This document shows, in pieces, positions 26,425 to 36,165 of a stretch of DNA of 64,000 nt. The stretch is from NCBI GenBank assembly GCA_013360215.1, contig JABWCP010000004.1, positions 186,001-250,000 on the forward strand, given 5' to 3'. Each line of letters starts with the position of its first letter. Within the stretch, counting starts at the first letter, position 1. Source of the stretch: a bacterium. GTDB lineage: Bacteria > CLD3 > SB21. The notes below the pieces were generated by a model. It made no database searches and was not told the origin of the DNA. It saw only the letters and a list, made by a program, of their open reading frames with translations. Position numbers and translations under genes: made by a program.

Positions 26425-28437
26425 ATGGAAATGATTATTCTAATGATTCCCCTGATCCCGCTGGCCGGCGCGGTGTTCAATGTGTTTTTTGGCCGCATGA
26501 TCGAAGGGCAGGGAAGTCATCACACCGAAGGTCATGAGGAAGGCCACGCGCATCATCATGCCAAACCCTGGGCCGGATATCTTGCTTCCGGATTGGTTTT
26601 TATTTCATTTTTATTGTCGTTGTATGTTTTTATCCAAGTGTTGGGTGGTCAAAAGTACAACATTGATTACTTGGATTGGATTATTGTTGATACCTTGCGC
26701 ATCACGTTTGGTTTTTTGATTGATCCTTTGACCGGCGTAATGCTTTTGATTGTGACCGGTATCGGTTTCTTGATCCATGTCTATTCGTTAGGATATATGG
26801 AACACGATCCGGATCGTCCTCGGTTTTTTACTTACCTCAATCTGTTTATCTTTTCCATGCTCATGCTGGTCATGGGAAATAACCTTGCCGTTATGTTTTT
26901 CGGCTGGGAAGCCGTAGGTTTGTGCTCCTACCTTCTTATCGGGTATTATTATAAAAAGAAAAGCGCCGGAGATGCCGGAAAAAAAGCGTTTATCGTCAAC
27001 CGTATCGGCGATTTCGGATTTGGATTGGGTATATTTTTGGTGTTTGCTACGTTTGGAACGATTCATTTTGAAACGCTTTTTGACGCCATACACAAAGTTG
27101 ATCCCTATGCGCTCGGCACGACGATGACGGCCATAGGTATGCTTCTGTTTGTAGGCGCGATGGGCAAATCGGCGCAGATACCTCTTTATGTTTGGCTTCC
27201 GGACGCGATGGAAGGCCCAACACCGGTTTCAGCTTTGATTCACGCCGCGACGATGGTTACTGCCGGTGTATTCATGGTAGCGCGTTGCAGTCCGATATTT
27301 TCATTTGACATCGGCCCGGCGGGATACATTATGGGCATGTCGGCGGGCGACTTAGTGACGTATGTCGGTGCGGCAACCGCATTGTTTGCAGCGACCATCG
27401 GTTTTACACAAACGGATATTAAAAAAGTTTTGGCGTATTCTACGGTTTCTCAGCTTGGATATATGTTTATCGGTGTCGGTGTCGGCGCTTATGCGGCCGG
27501 TGTTTTCCATCTTTTGACACACGCTTTTTTCAAAGCGCTGATGTTCCTTGGTTCGGGTAGTGTCATTCATGTGATGGAACACGCATATCACAAAGCCGGA
27601 ATCCATGAAGATCCTCAGGATATTCGTAAGATGGGCGGGCTTTTCTCCAAAGCTAAAATAACCGCCATTACATTTCTCATCGGATGGGTAGCTATCTGTG
27701 GATTACCGCCTTTTTCCGGATTTTTTAGTAAAGACGAAATTTTAGCTTCCGCTTATCATAAAGGATACAACGGCGTTTTCTGGTTTGGTGTGCTCGGTGC
27801 GATGATGACGGCATTTTACATGTCACGATTAGTATTCCTCACATTTTTTGGAGAAAGCCGGACTCCGGAAGCTGCAAAAGAACATTTGCATGAATCTACT
27901 TCGACAATGACCGTGCCGCTTATGATTTTAGCTGTGTTTGCTGCAATTGCCGGTTTCATCGGTATTCCTCCGGTTCTAGGTGGTCATAATTGGCTTGCGC
28001 ATTTTCTTGAACCGTCGGTCGGTGCTCATGCGGCGCCGGTTGGGCATCACGGCTTCAATGATATGACGCTGATGGTCATATCGGTATTGGCAGGTGTCAT
28101 CGGTATCGGTATAGCGTGGGTGATTTATATGGCTAAGAAAGTCAGCGCTGAAAAAATTGCCACAGACTACCAACCGGTATACAAAACGCTGCTCAATAAA
28201 TATTACATAGATGAATTCTACGATAAATTTATTGTGGAACCCACAAAATGGGTATCGGAAAAAGTATTTCTGCGCTTGGTTGATAACAAATTGATTGATG
28301 GGTTGATATATCTTATAGCTATTACGCTGGATTTATTTGGACGCATCCTTCGATTATTCCAAACCGGTTATGTTCAGACGTATGCATTTTTTATTTCGCT
28401 GGGTGTGGCGCTGATTATTTACTATATCATGCGCTAG
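26425..28437 (+). CDS. nuoL: NADH-quinone oxidoreductase subunit L
   Basis: The distal Mrp-antiporter-like pump subunit, with the long C-terminal amphipathic helix. Conserved segments include MLLIVTGIGFLIHVYS, FFGWEAVGLCSYLLIGYYY, MGKSAQIPLYVWLPDAMEGP with its lysine, ALIHAATMVTAGVFMVAR and LLTHAFFKALMFLGSGS. The loop after the first helix has an unusual histidine-rich insertion (10 His in about 26 residues, near residue 35), and another His-rich stretch lies near residue 535. At 670 residues it is a little longer than usual. Confidence 0.95.
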   Translation: MEMIILMIPLIPLAGAVFNVFFGRMIEGQGSHHTEGHEEGHAHHHAKPWAGYLASGLVFISFLLSLYVFIQVLGGQKYNIDYLDWIIVDTLRITFGFLIDPLTGVMLLIVTGIGFLIHVYSLGYMEHDPDRPRFFTYLNLFIFSMLMLVMGNNLAVMFFGWEAVGLCSYLLIGYYYKKKSAGDAGKKAFIVNRIGDFGFGLGIFLVFATFGTIHFETLFDAIHKVDPYALGTTMTAIGMLLFVGAMGKSAQIPLYVWLPDAMEGPTPVSALIHAATMVTAGVFMVARCSPIFSFDIGPAGYIMGMSAGDLVTYVGAATALFAATIGFTQTDIKKVLAYSTVSQLGYMFIGVGVGAYAAGVFHLLTHAFFKALMFLGSGSVIHVMEHAYHKAGIHEDPQDIRKMGGLFSKAKITAITFLIGWVAICGLPPFSGFFSKDEILASAYHKGYNGVFWFGVLGAMMTAFYMSRLVFLTFFGESRTPEAAKEHLHESTSTMTVPLMILAVFAAIAGFIGIPPVLGGHNWLAHFLEPSVGAHAAPVGHHGFNDMTLMVISVLAGVIGIGIAWVIYMAKKVSAEKIATDYQPVYKTLLNKYYIDEFYDKFIVEPTKWVSEKVFLRLVDNKLIDGLIYLIAITLDLFGRILRLFQTGYVQTYAFFISLGVALIIYYIMR

Positions 28438-28481
28438 AGGTAATTCTGAAAAAAGTTCGTTGATTTGATAGAGGCTTTTCC

Positions 28482-30068
28482 ATGGAAAATTATAATTCGC
28501 TTGCGCTTTCGCTTCTGATTTTTATGCCGTTGGTCGGTGTCGTCGTTATTTCTTTCATAGACCGACGCAACGAGAACTTGATCAAAGCAACAACGTTTGC
28601 GTTTTCTGCGCTCGTGTTTGTTTTGTCCATACCGATCTACATGAATTACGACTTCAGCAATCCGGAAATGCAGTTTACGTATAAAGCAAAATGGATTGTT
28701 GATTGGGGTGCCTACTATACTTTGGGCGTGGACGGTCTTTCGATGCTTTTGATCATGCTGACGACTTTTATGATGCCTTTGGCTGTGGTTGCTTCATGGA
28801 AAAGCATTCACTTTCACGTTAAAGGTTTCATGATTTCGTTGCTCTTGCTGGATGCCGGGATGGTGGGTGTTTTTTGTGCGCGGGATATGCTTTTGTTTTA
28901 CGTGTTCTGGGAAGCCATGCTGGTGCCGATGTATCTCATCATCGGTATTTGGGGGCACGATCATCGTATCAAAGCCGCTGTGACGTTCTTCATATATACT
29001 ATGGCCGGCAGCTTGTTCATGCTCGTCGCGATTATTTATATGTATTTCCAAACCGGTGCGGTAGTGGATAATGGAACCGTGCTCTCCATGCACTCGTTTG
29101 CCGTTGATGATTTTGCAAAACTACAGTTACCATACGAGACTCAATATTGGCTATTCCTTGCGTTTGCACTCGCCTTCGCAGTTAAAGTTCCGATGTTTCC
29201 TTTTCATACATGGTTGCCCTTGGCCCACGTCGAAGCGCCGACGGCAGGTTCGGTGGATCTGGCTGCGATCTTGTTAAAGATGGGGCCCTACGGTTTTATG
29301 CGTTTCTGCATTCCATTTTTTCCTGAAGTCGCCAACGATTTTACGCCCGTGATTATGGTGGTAGCGATCATCGGTATTATTTATGGCGCACTTGTCGCTA
29401 TGGTACAAACCGACGCCAAAAAATTGGTTGCGTATTCATCCGTAAGCCACCTTGGTTTTGTTATGCTCGGTATTTTTGCGTTTACGATTCAAGGTTGGCA
29501 GGGTGCAATGATGATTATGATCGGGCACGGTATATCAACCAGCGCGCTCTTTCTCATGATCGGTATGTTATACGATCGCCGTCACACACGCGAAATTGCG
29601 AAATTTGGCGGTTTGTGGAAAGTCATGCCGGCCTTTTCAGTTATTTTTATGATTGTTTGTTTTTCATCGTTGGGTCTTCCCGGAACTAACGGGTTTATCG
29701 GTGAATTCCTTGTTTTGATCGGAACATTTATTTCGTCCATAGGTCATGCCCGTCTCTATGCGACGCTGGCTATGTTGGGCGTGATTTTGGGTGCTGTTTA
29801 TCTTCTTTGGATGTACCAACGCGTCTGCTTTGGTGAGATCGTTCATGAGGAAAATAAAAAACTTCCCGATCTTTCAGTACGTGAATATGCACTTGTCACA
29901 CCGTTTCTTATTCTGATTTTCCTGTTGGGATTCTATCCAAAAATTCTGACAGAAAAAACGGAAGCAACCATGCACAAGTATCTGAATAATCAGAAAACGG
30001 CTGTCGAGCAGGCCAAAACCAAAAAGAATAGCGGCCCGATGATGACCAATCAGCCGATACCGTACTAA
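28482..30068 (+). CDS. nuoM: NADH-quinone oxidoreductase subunit M
   Basis: A 14-helix antiporter-like pump subunit. It has VDGLSMLLIMLTTFMMP, FYVFWEAMLVPMYLIIGIWG (conserved Glu on helix 5), FLAFALAFAVKVPMFPFHTWLPLAHVEAPTAGS (conserved Lys), KKLVAYSSVSHLGFVMLG and GTNGFIGEF. The C-terminus adds a lysine/glutamine-rich soluble tail. A clear terminator about 80 bases downstream ends the first nuo transcription unit, so nuoN is not in the same simple transcript. Confidence 0.96.
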   Translation: MENYNSLALSLLIFMPLVGVVVISFIDRRNENLIKATTFAFSALVFVLSIPIYMNYDFSNPEMQFTYKAKWIVDWGAYYTLGVDGLSMLLIMLTTFMMPLAVVASWKSIHFHVKGFMISLLLLDAGMVGVFCARDMLLFYVFWEAMLVPMYLIIGIWGHDHRIKAAVTFFIYTMAGSLFMLVAIIYMYFQTGAVVDNGTVLSMHSFAVDDFAKLQLPYETQYWLFLAFALAFAVKVPMFPFHTWLPLAHVEAPTAGSVDLAAILLKMGPYGFMRFCIPFFPEVANDFTPVIMVVAIIGIIYGALVAMVQTDAKKLVAYSSVSHLGFVMLGIFAFTIQGWQGAMMIMIGHGISTSALFLMIGMLYDRRHTREIAKFGGLWKVMPAFSVIFMIVCFSSLGLPGTNGFIGEFLVLIGTFISSIGHARLYATLAMLGVILGAVYLLWMYQRVCFGEIVHEENKKLPDLSVREYALVTPFLILIFLLGFYPKILTEKTEATMHKYLNNQKTAVEQAKTKKNSGPMMTNQPIPY

Positions 30069-30146
30069 TATCTTTTGCATGCGGCTTTGTGCGAATGATA
30101 AACAACTGACGATAGCGCATGAAGCAGTGATTTCGACCAATTATGA

Positions 30147-30176
30147 AAAGGTTCGCGCATGCTGCGAACCTTTTTT
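30147..30176 (+). terminator. Terminator between nuoM and the TPR/AAA+ gene
   Basis: AAAGGTTCGC and GCGAACCTTT form a 10-bp stem around a 7-base loop, followed by a run of six or more T. It separates nuoA-M from the zinc-ribbon/TPR/AAA+ gene and nuoN. Confidence 0.88.
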
Positions 30177-30218
30177 GTATAGAACTTTGAACAACTAGAA
30201 ACTCAGTATTAATTTCCA

Positions 30219-33200
30219 ATGCAATCTTCACTAACCACATTGTGCCCCAATTGCGGTAAAGAATTGACGGCGGATACGCAACCGGCCGCATGCCCGCATT
30301 GTCGTTACTTGTTTAGTGTGGATTTGAAAAGTTTTATCGTACCGGAAGATCACGGGCTGTGTGTCAAAGAAATTCGCACCGGCATCGAAAAAGAACGTTT
30401 TGAAGAAGTCGGGCTTCTTATTCATCATCTTATACACCGCAATTTTTTGGATGATAAAGCACTGCGTATGATCGGTATGGAACTGCATGCGACGCATAAG
30501 GATGCACTAGCGCTTGCGTGCTGCGAACGTGCCGTACAAATCAATCCGCAAGATGCGTGGAATCATCACGCCCTGTCGGAAACATGTCAGCAGATCGGTA
30601 TGCTTGAGGCGGCATTCAAACATGCCCAAGAAGCTGTTCGGTTGGATCCTATGGAGTCACGCCATCATGCGCGGATCGCCGAAGTATATGACAAACAAAA
30701 TCAATCTACGCTCAGCGCTCGCTCTTATCTTATGGCGATGGCTCTCAGCGGTGCGTATATCAAAAACTTTGATCAATTGATTGATGATGCGATAGATCTT
30801 GTTATGGTGGAGTCAACCTACGAAGAGCTTCGCAAACAACATCCGGAAGTACGGATAATCCACTTCGCGATGGGCAATCTGTATCTCGGAAAGATGAATT
30901 ACGAAAAAGCGGAAACCGCGTTTCAGCAAGTCGTTTCATCGCAGCCTTCCAATGTTTCCGCATTAAACCGTCTTGCGGAGGTTTATCAAAAGCAAAATAA
31001 ACCCGAACAAGCGCTTGAAATGTACAAACGCAGCCTCGCATCGGAAGAATCCAATTTAGACACGTTGCGTAATCTCGGAAAACTGTATAAAGAAAAAAGC
31101 AATTGGGCAGAAGCGCTGAAATATTTTGAACGCATTCTTAAGATTAATAATAAAGACAGTAATGCGGCGTATGAAACCAAAGAAATGTATCGCAAGCTCA
31201 ATAACCCTCAAAAAGCTATTGAGGTAATGAAAGAGTACCAGCGCACGGATGTGTCGTACTATAATTGGGCGATGCATCATATTTTTGAAATTCTCTACTA
31301 TGATCTGAAAGACGATAAACAACTCATCGAACTCGTCGAAAAAACGTATCCTAATAAAATCACCGATTCGTTTGTTTACGATTATTATGGATATAGTTTG
31401 ATGAATACGGGGCGATTGGATGAAGCCGTAAAAGCGTTTGAACGCTTTGTCGAACTTGAGCCTAAAAATGCACGAGTCATGCGCGAATTGGGACGTGTGT
31501 TTTGTGATTTGCAACGCTACCAGGAAGCCATAGAGGTTCTTAAAAAATCATTTGCCATCGAAAATAAGAATTCGTACGGCTATTATTACCTCGCCTTGGC
31601 TTATCACAAGTTAGGTAAGGATGATCTGGCCCGAAAAACATTGAACGAAGGCAAACAGTTTGATCCAACGTATAAATGGTTTGATGAACTTCTGACAGAG
31701 ATGGATCCCAATTATACGCCGACGGCTATCCCGGAAAATGTAACCGAAACACCGGTTACCACCGGTACGGGCGTTTTGGGTGAAACAGTGGCGCCGGCGC
31801 TTCCGAATTTTTTACGCGATCTGACGCAATTGGCCAAAGAAGGGAAGATCGAAAACATTTTTGGCCGCACGCATGAGTTGATGGAACTGATCGAAGTTTT
31901 GTGCCGTCGGAATAAAGCTAATCCGTTGATCGTAGGCGCACCGGGCGTCGGTAAAACGGTTTTGGTGAATGGTCTTGCTCACTTACTGGCGCAAAAAAAA
32001 GTTCCCGATATTTTGCAAGATTACCGTTTGCTCGAACTGGAAGTTTTTGCTGTTGTGGCGGGTACACGATATGTCGGAACGCTTGAGCAGAAATTTATGC
32101 AACTGGCTCAATATTGCCGGCAGAACAAAGTAATTATTTTTATCGATGAGCTGCACACATTGATGGGTGCCGGTTCCTATAGTTCGCATGAAACAGGTGG
32201 GTTGGATGAAATGTTCAAACCGCTGATGACGCAACCGGAATTCAAATTGATCGGTGCGACGACGGACGAAGAATATCAGAAAAACATAGCTAAAAGCGGA
32301 GCTTTTGATCGTCGTTTTACACGTATTACGGTATTTGAACCTATGCGTGATGAGACGATGAATATACTCGGATCTTTGCGCGGAAAAATCGAACCGTTTT
32401 ATCATGTGCAAGTCAGTGATCGTATGCTCCGTACGACGTACGATATGGCCGAAAAATATATCAAAAACCGTTACTTTCCGGATAAGGCCTGTGACTTACT
32501 TGAGCGCGCTTCGATCAAAGCAAGTCTGTCGCGTTCGGGCGCCGAAGGTGAAATAAAAGAAGTTACCGAAGAGCACATCGTACAAGCGGTTTCTCAAGTA
32601 ACACGCATTCCCGAAAGTAATATTCAAATTGACGCCATGATGGGCATGCTGTCGCTCGAAGATCGTTTGCGCATGCGGGTGATAGGGCAAGAGGAAGCGA
32701 TCCAAAAAGTCGCTGAAGTCGTACGCATGACCAAAAGCGGTCTTGATGTAAATCCGGAACGACCGGACGGTGTTTTTCTTTTTGTAGGCCCGACCGGCGT
32801 AGGAAAAACCGAATTGGCTAAAGCATTGGCCGAAGCGTTAGAAGGCAGCGATAAAAGACTTGTTCGCATTGATATGTCGGAGTATAATGATCAGTATGCC
32901 TTATCCAAACTGATCGGAACGGCACCCGGTTTTGTAGGGTATGAAGACGAAGGGCGGTTAACTAAAGCTGTGCGCGAAGATCCTTCGGCGGTAATACTTT
33001 TGGACGAAATCGAAAAAGCGCACCCAAAAATTTATGAAGCGTTTTTGCAGGTTTTTGATGACGGTCGTATGACGGATGGTAAAGGAAATGTGATTTCGTT
33101 TTCTCATACGACGATGATTATGACATCCAATCTCGGTGCCGAACATATTTATGGAAAAGAGAAACTTGGTTTTTCGGGTGGAACAGAAGATGTTCACAAG

Positions 33201-33569
33201 CAAATTTCGCAAGGTATCACAGAATCCATGCGAAAGCATTTTTCACCTGAATTTTTGAATCGAATTGACGAAATTATAGTGTTTAGGCCATTGGATGATG
33301 AAGCGCTTATACAAATCGCGCAGCAGAAGTTGGATGGAATAGTCAAACGTTTTGCCGACCGTGATATTCGCATCCATATCGAACAAGATGTTGCGGCGCT
33401 GTGCGTGCGAGACATCGACAGCAAACGGGAAGGCGCGCGCGGAATAAATCGTCAATTGGAAGACATGATATCCAGACCGCTGTCGCGTGTCATGATTCAA
33501 AACCCGAATTGTAAAGCTTATAACATCAAACGCAGTGAAAACGAAATACTCGTTTTGCGCGGCGCATAA
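30219..33569 (+). CDS. Zinc-ribbon + TPR + ClpA/ClpC-like double AAA+ ATPase
   Basis: This 1116-residue protein starts with a zinc ribbon (C-P-N-C, 13 residues, C-P-H-C). About 400 residues of tetratricopeptide repeats follow (for example NAWNHHALSETCQQIG-like units, WAEALKYFERILKINNKD, LDEAVKAFERFVELEPKNARV). Two Clp/Hsp100 AAA+ modules come next: D1 Walker A GAPGVGKT with lysine at 579 and Walker B IIFIDELHTLMGAG; D2 Walker A GPTGVGKT with lysine at 863, Walker B VILLDEIEKAHP and sensor-2 GAR. The two lysines are 284 residues apart, close to ClpA, so there is no ClpB coiled-coil middle domain. The Clp N-domain is replaced by the ribbon and TPRs. A KLGF tripeptide loop near 982 lies where ClpA/ClpC carry the ClpP-docking loop. 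nuoN begins 25 bases after its stop. Confidence 0.85.
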   Translation: MQSSLTTLCPNCGKELTADTQPAACPHCRYLFSVDLKSFIVPEDHGLCVKEIRTGIEKERFEEVGLLIHHLIHRNFLDDKALRMIGMELHATHKDALALACCERAVQINPQDAWNHHALSETCQQIGMLEAAFKHAQEAVRLDPMESRHHARIAEVYDKQNQSTLSARSYLMAMALSGAYIKNFDQLIDDAIDLVMVESTYEELRKQHPEVRIIHFAMGNLYLGKMNYEKAETAFQQVVSSQPSNVSALNRLAEVYQKQNKPEQALEMYKRSLASEESNLDTLRNLGKLYKEKSNWAEALKYFERILKINNKDSNAAYETKEMYRKLNNPQKAIEVMKEYQRTDVSYYNWAMHHIFEILYYDLKDDKQLIELVEKTYPNKITDSFVYDYYGYSLMNTGRLDEAVKAFERFVELEPKNARVMRELGRVFCDLQRYQEAIEVLKKSFAIENKNSYGYYYLALAYHKLGKDDLARKTLNEGKQFDPTYKWFDELLTEMDPNYTPTAIPENVTETPVTTGTGVLGETVAPALPNFLRDLTQLAKEGKIENIFGRTHELMELIEVLCRRNKANPLIVGAPGVGKTVLVNGLAHLLAQKKVPDILQDYRLLELEVFAVVAGTRYVGTLEQKFMQLAQYCRQNKVIIFIDELHTLMGAGSYSSHETGGLDEMFKPLMTQPEFKLIGATTDEEYQKNIAKSGAFDRRFTRITVFEPMRDETMNILGSLRGKIEPFYHVQVSDRMLRTTYDMAEKYIKNRYFPDKACDLLERASIKASLSRSGAEGEIKEVTEEHIVQAVSQVTRIPESNIQIDAMMGMLSLEDRLRMRVIGQEEAIQKVAEVVRMTKSGLDVNPERPDGVFLFVGPTGVGKTELAKALAEALEGSDKRLVRIDMSEYNDQYALSKLIGTAPGFVGYEDEGRLTKAVREDPSAVILLDEIEKAHPKIYEAFLQVFDDGRMTDGKGNVISFSHTTMIMTSNLGAEHIYGKEKLGFSGGTEDVHKQISQGITESMRKHFSPEFLNRIDEIIVFRPLDDEALIQIAQQKLDGIVKRFADRDIRIHIEQDVAALCVRDIDSKREGARGINRQLEDMISRPLSRVMIQNPNCKAYNIKRSENEILVLRGA

Positions 33570-33594
33570 AATATAAAAACCTTACGGAGGATTT

Positions 33595-35061
33595 GTGGAA
33601 ATAGTCATTCCGGATACGAATATAACAGCGATCATGCCGCAGGTGATCCTGACCATCGGCGCATGCGTAACATTATTGATGGGTGTTTTTACACCCCATC
33701 TGAGAAAATGGGCGGGTTATGTCGCGTTTGCGACATGTGTGATCGCATTTCTTGATGTGATGACGATGTGGGATACTAAAATGGTAGCGTTTAGCGGTAT
33801 GATAACGCTAAACTATTACACGCATGCTTTCAGTATCGTCATACTCGCGAGCGCTGCGCTAGTTTGCCTCGTGACATACGACGACGTGAGTGAACATAAA
33901 GTAGGCGAATTCTTTTCGGTGTTGCTGATGTCAACGACGGGCATGCTGATCATGGTGGCAAGTATGAACCTGATGGTGATTTTCCTCGGGCTTGAGATCA
34001 TGTCCATAGGTTTATATATCCTTATCAGTATTAACCGGTCTAAAATTCGTTCGCTGGAAGCCGGTATGAAGTATTTTTTACTTGGCGCTTTTGCATCCGG
34101 TTTTTTTCTTTATGGTATTGCATTGACCTACGGAGCAACGGGGAGTTTTGACCTTGCACGAATAGCTAACTATCTTTCAATGAATAATTTGCTCGGCGAT
34201 CCTCTGGCGTTGGCGGGCACTTCGCTATTAATTATTGGTTTCGGTTTTAAGGTTGCGTTAGTTCCATTTCACATGTGGTCGCCCGATGTATATCAAGGTT
34301 CGCCCGCTCCGGTAACAGCATTCATCGCGAGTGGTCCCAAAGTAGCCGCATTTGCAGCTTTTGCGCGTGTATTCATTGACACCTTCAATACGTTAGCGAT
34401 CGAATGGTCTGAAGTGCTTTTTTGGATCTGTGTGATCAGCATGATCGGCGGAAACCTGATGGCATTGGTACAACGCGATATCAAACGTATGCTTGCATTT
34501 TCGAGTATTTCACATGCCGGATATATCATCATGGCTATACTCGCCGGACCGAAGTTAATGGATAGTAATCCTAACCTAGCGATGGATTCGATACTCTACT
34601 ACGTCATGGTTTATTCGCTGATGAATATATGTGCGTTTACAATCATTCACGTTTTTGAAACGCGTGAAGGTCGAAACCTTAAGGTAGATGATTTTGCCGG
34701 GTTTGGATTTCGCTATCCCCTGTTAAGCGTTGCGATGTCTATTGCAATGTTATCTATGGCCGGATTCCCTCTTACCGGCGGATTTATAGGAAAGTTAAGA
34801 GTGTTCTCGGCAGCTGTGGATGCAGGTTATGTGGCCCTGACGATCGTCGCTGTTATCACTTCTACGATTTCGGTATATTATTATCTCGGTGTTATGGTCA
34901 AAATGTATTTTACGGATGCGGAAAACCCGCTTGAAGATATTTATCTTTCCAAGTCCACACGCACAGCGCTCGCACTAAGCAGCGCCGGGCTTGTATTGCT
35001 TGGCGTGATACCGACGGTGATCGCTGACGTGGTACGTACTGTGTTTCAAGCTTTTGTTTAA
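33595..35061 (+). CDS. nuoN: NADH-quinone oxidoreductase subunit N
   Basis: The third antiporter-like pump subunit of complex I. Signatures: LLMSTTGMLIMVASMNLMVIFLGLE, LEAGMKYFLLGAFASGFFLYG, GFGFKVALVPFHMWSPDVYQGSPAPVTAF, RDIKRMLAFSSISHAGY and LSMAGFPLTGGFIGK. It starts with GTG behind a strong GGAGG. It is separated from nuoM by a terminator and by the TPR/AAA+ gene, with which it is probably co-transcribed. A terminator follows. Confidence 0.95.
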   Translation: MEIVIPDTNITAIMPQVILTIGACVTLLMGVFTPHLRKWAGYVAFATCVIAFLDVMTMWDTKMVAFSGMITLNYYTHAFSIVILASAALVCLVTYDDVSEHKVGEFFSVLLMSTTGMLIMVASMNLMVIFLGLEIMSIGLYILISINRSKIRSLEAGMKYFLLGAFASGFFLYGIALTYGATGSFDLARIANYLSMNNLLGDPLALAGTSLLIIGFGFKVALVPFHMWSPDVYQGSPAPVTAFIASGPKVAAFAAFARVFIDTFNTLAIEWSEVLFWICVISMIGGNLMALVQRDIKRMLAFSSISHAGYIIMAILAGPKLMDSNPNLAMDSILYYVMVYSLMNICAFTIIHVFETREGRNLKVDDFAGFGFRYPLLSVAMSIAMLSMAGFPLTGGFIGKLRVFSAAVDAGYVALTIVAVITSTISVYYYLGVMVKMYFTDAENPLEDIYLSKSTRTALALSSAGLVLLGVIPTVIADVVRTVFQAFV

Positions 35062-35084
35062 ATAAAAAATATGATATGCCATTC

Positions 35085-35122
35085 AATAGTTCTCATCCAA
35101 GCGATGAGAACTATTTTTTTTA
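35085..35122 (+). terminator. Rho-independent terminator after nuoN
   Basis: AATAGTTCTCATC pairs perfectly with GATGAGAACTATT around a 5-base loop, and eight T residues follow. It marks the end of the complex I region. Confidence 0.92.
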
Positions 35123-35135
35123 ACGACTCAAAACG

Positions 35136-36146
35136 ATGAAAATTGCGGTATTATATGGAGGTAATTCCAGCGAACGTAATGTTTCGCTGAATTCCGGTCT
35201 TGCGGTGATTTCCGCACTTCATAAAATGAGTCATGACGTACTAACGGTAGATCCGGCATTTGGCGGGTGTATAAAGGAGTACGAAATTAAAGCCGTAGGA
35301 GAATTGCCGCCGACCGAAGAGGAATTGCGCGATTTACCGGGAAGTAAAAATCCACATACGATTGTCGAAGCATTAAATTTTATCAGCGAAAAAAAAGTTG
35401 ATGTCGTTTTTAATGCGCTCCATGGCGGTATCGGAGAAAATGGCGCCTTGCAGGCCATGATGGATGTTTATGGTTTGACATATACCGGCTCCGGTTCAGC
35501 GGCAAGCGCGATAGCCATGAATAAAACGCTCACCAAGCGTATTGCTGAAACGGAAAGGGTGCCTTCGGCTGCATATGTATTTTTGCCGCGAAATACCGAT
35601 CAAAATCAAATAGATGAAATTGTACGATCAAAAGTTTCCGGTAAAATAGTAGTCAAACCCAATGACGACGGATCTTCGGTAGGCCTCAGTATCGTAAATC
35701 CCGGTGAATCATTGCAGGAAGCTTTTCGGAAAGCTGCGGCCATTGGCGATGTTTTATTTGAAAGTTTTATTGACGGTAGAGAATTGACGGTCGCAGTTCT
35801 TGGTGATCAGACATTGCCAGTCGTAGAGATCAAGCCCGAGGGTGGTGTGTATGATTATAAACACAAATACACAAAAGGTCTTACCCAGTATTTTTGCCCG
35901 GCGGAAATAGATCCGGTTATTTCAAAAAAGGCGCAAGAATTTGCAATAAAAGCATTCCGATCCGTCGGATGCAAAGGTTATGCACGGGTAGATTTTAGAA
36001 TGAATCAATCCAGTGAACTTTTTTGTTTAGAAATAAACACTTTGCCCGGAATGACCGCCACGAGCCTTGTACCCAAAGCGGCGAAAGCGGGGGGGATGGA
36101 ATTTGAGGAATTAGTAGAAAAAATTATTCAATTAGCATTACCATAA
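35136..36146 (+). CDS. ddl: D-alanine--D-alanine ligase
   Basis: An ATP-grasp ligase that makes the D-Ala-D-Ala dipeptide for peptidoglycan. Motifs are VLYGGNSSERNVSLNSG, VFNALHGGIGENGALQ, TYTGSGSAASAIAMNK, VVKPNDDGSSVGLS, FIDGRELTVAVLG, and the metal-binding C-terminal CLEINTLPGMTATSLVPKAA. The length of 336 residues is normal. The tyrosine at the end of the KYTKGLTQYFCPA segment fits a D-Ala rather than D-Lac enzyme by family rules, but this is tentative. It is followed after 19 bases by a crotonase gene with an unrelated function. Confidence 0.94.
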   Translation: MKIAVLYGGNSSERNVSLNSGLAVISALHKMSHDVLTVDPAFGGCIKEYEIKAVGELPPTEEELRDLPGSKNPHTIVEALNFISEKKVDVVFNALHGGIGENGALQAMMDVYGLTYTGSGSAASAIAMNKTLTKRIAETERVPSAAYVFLPRNTDQNQIDEIVRSKVSGKIVVKPNDDGSSVGLSIVNPGESLQEAFRKAAAIGDVLFESFIDGRELTVAVLGDQTLPVVEIKPEGGVYDYKHKYTKGLTQYFCPAEIDPVISKKAQEFAIKAFRSVGCKGYARVDFRMNQSSELFCLEINTLPGMTATSLVPKAAKAGGMEFEELVEKIIQLALP

Positions 36147-36165
36147 ATTCACTCGGAGTTGAGCC

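Noticed and set aside
30069..30218. Possible small gene between nuoM and the TPR/AAA+ gene
   Set aside because: The gap holds a clear terminator and no coding frame with a start and ribosome-binding site.
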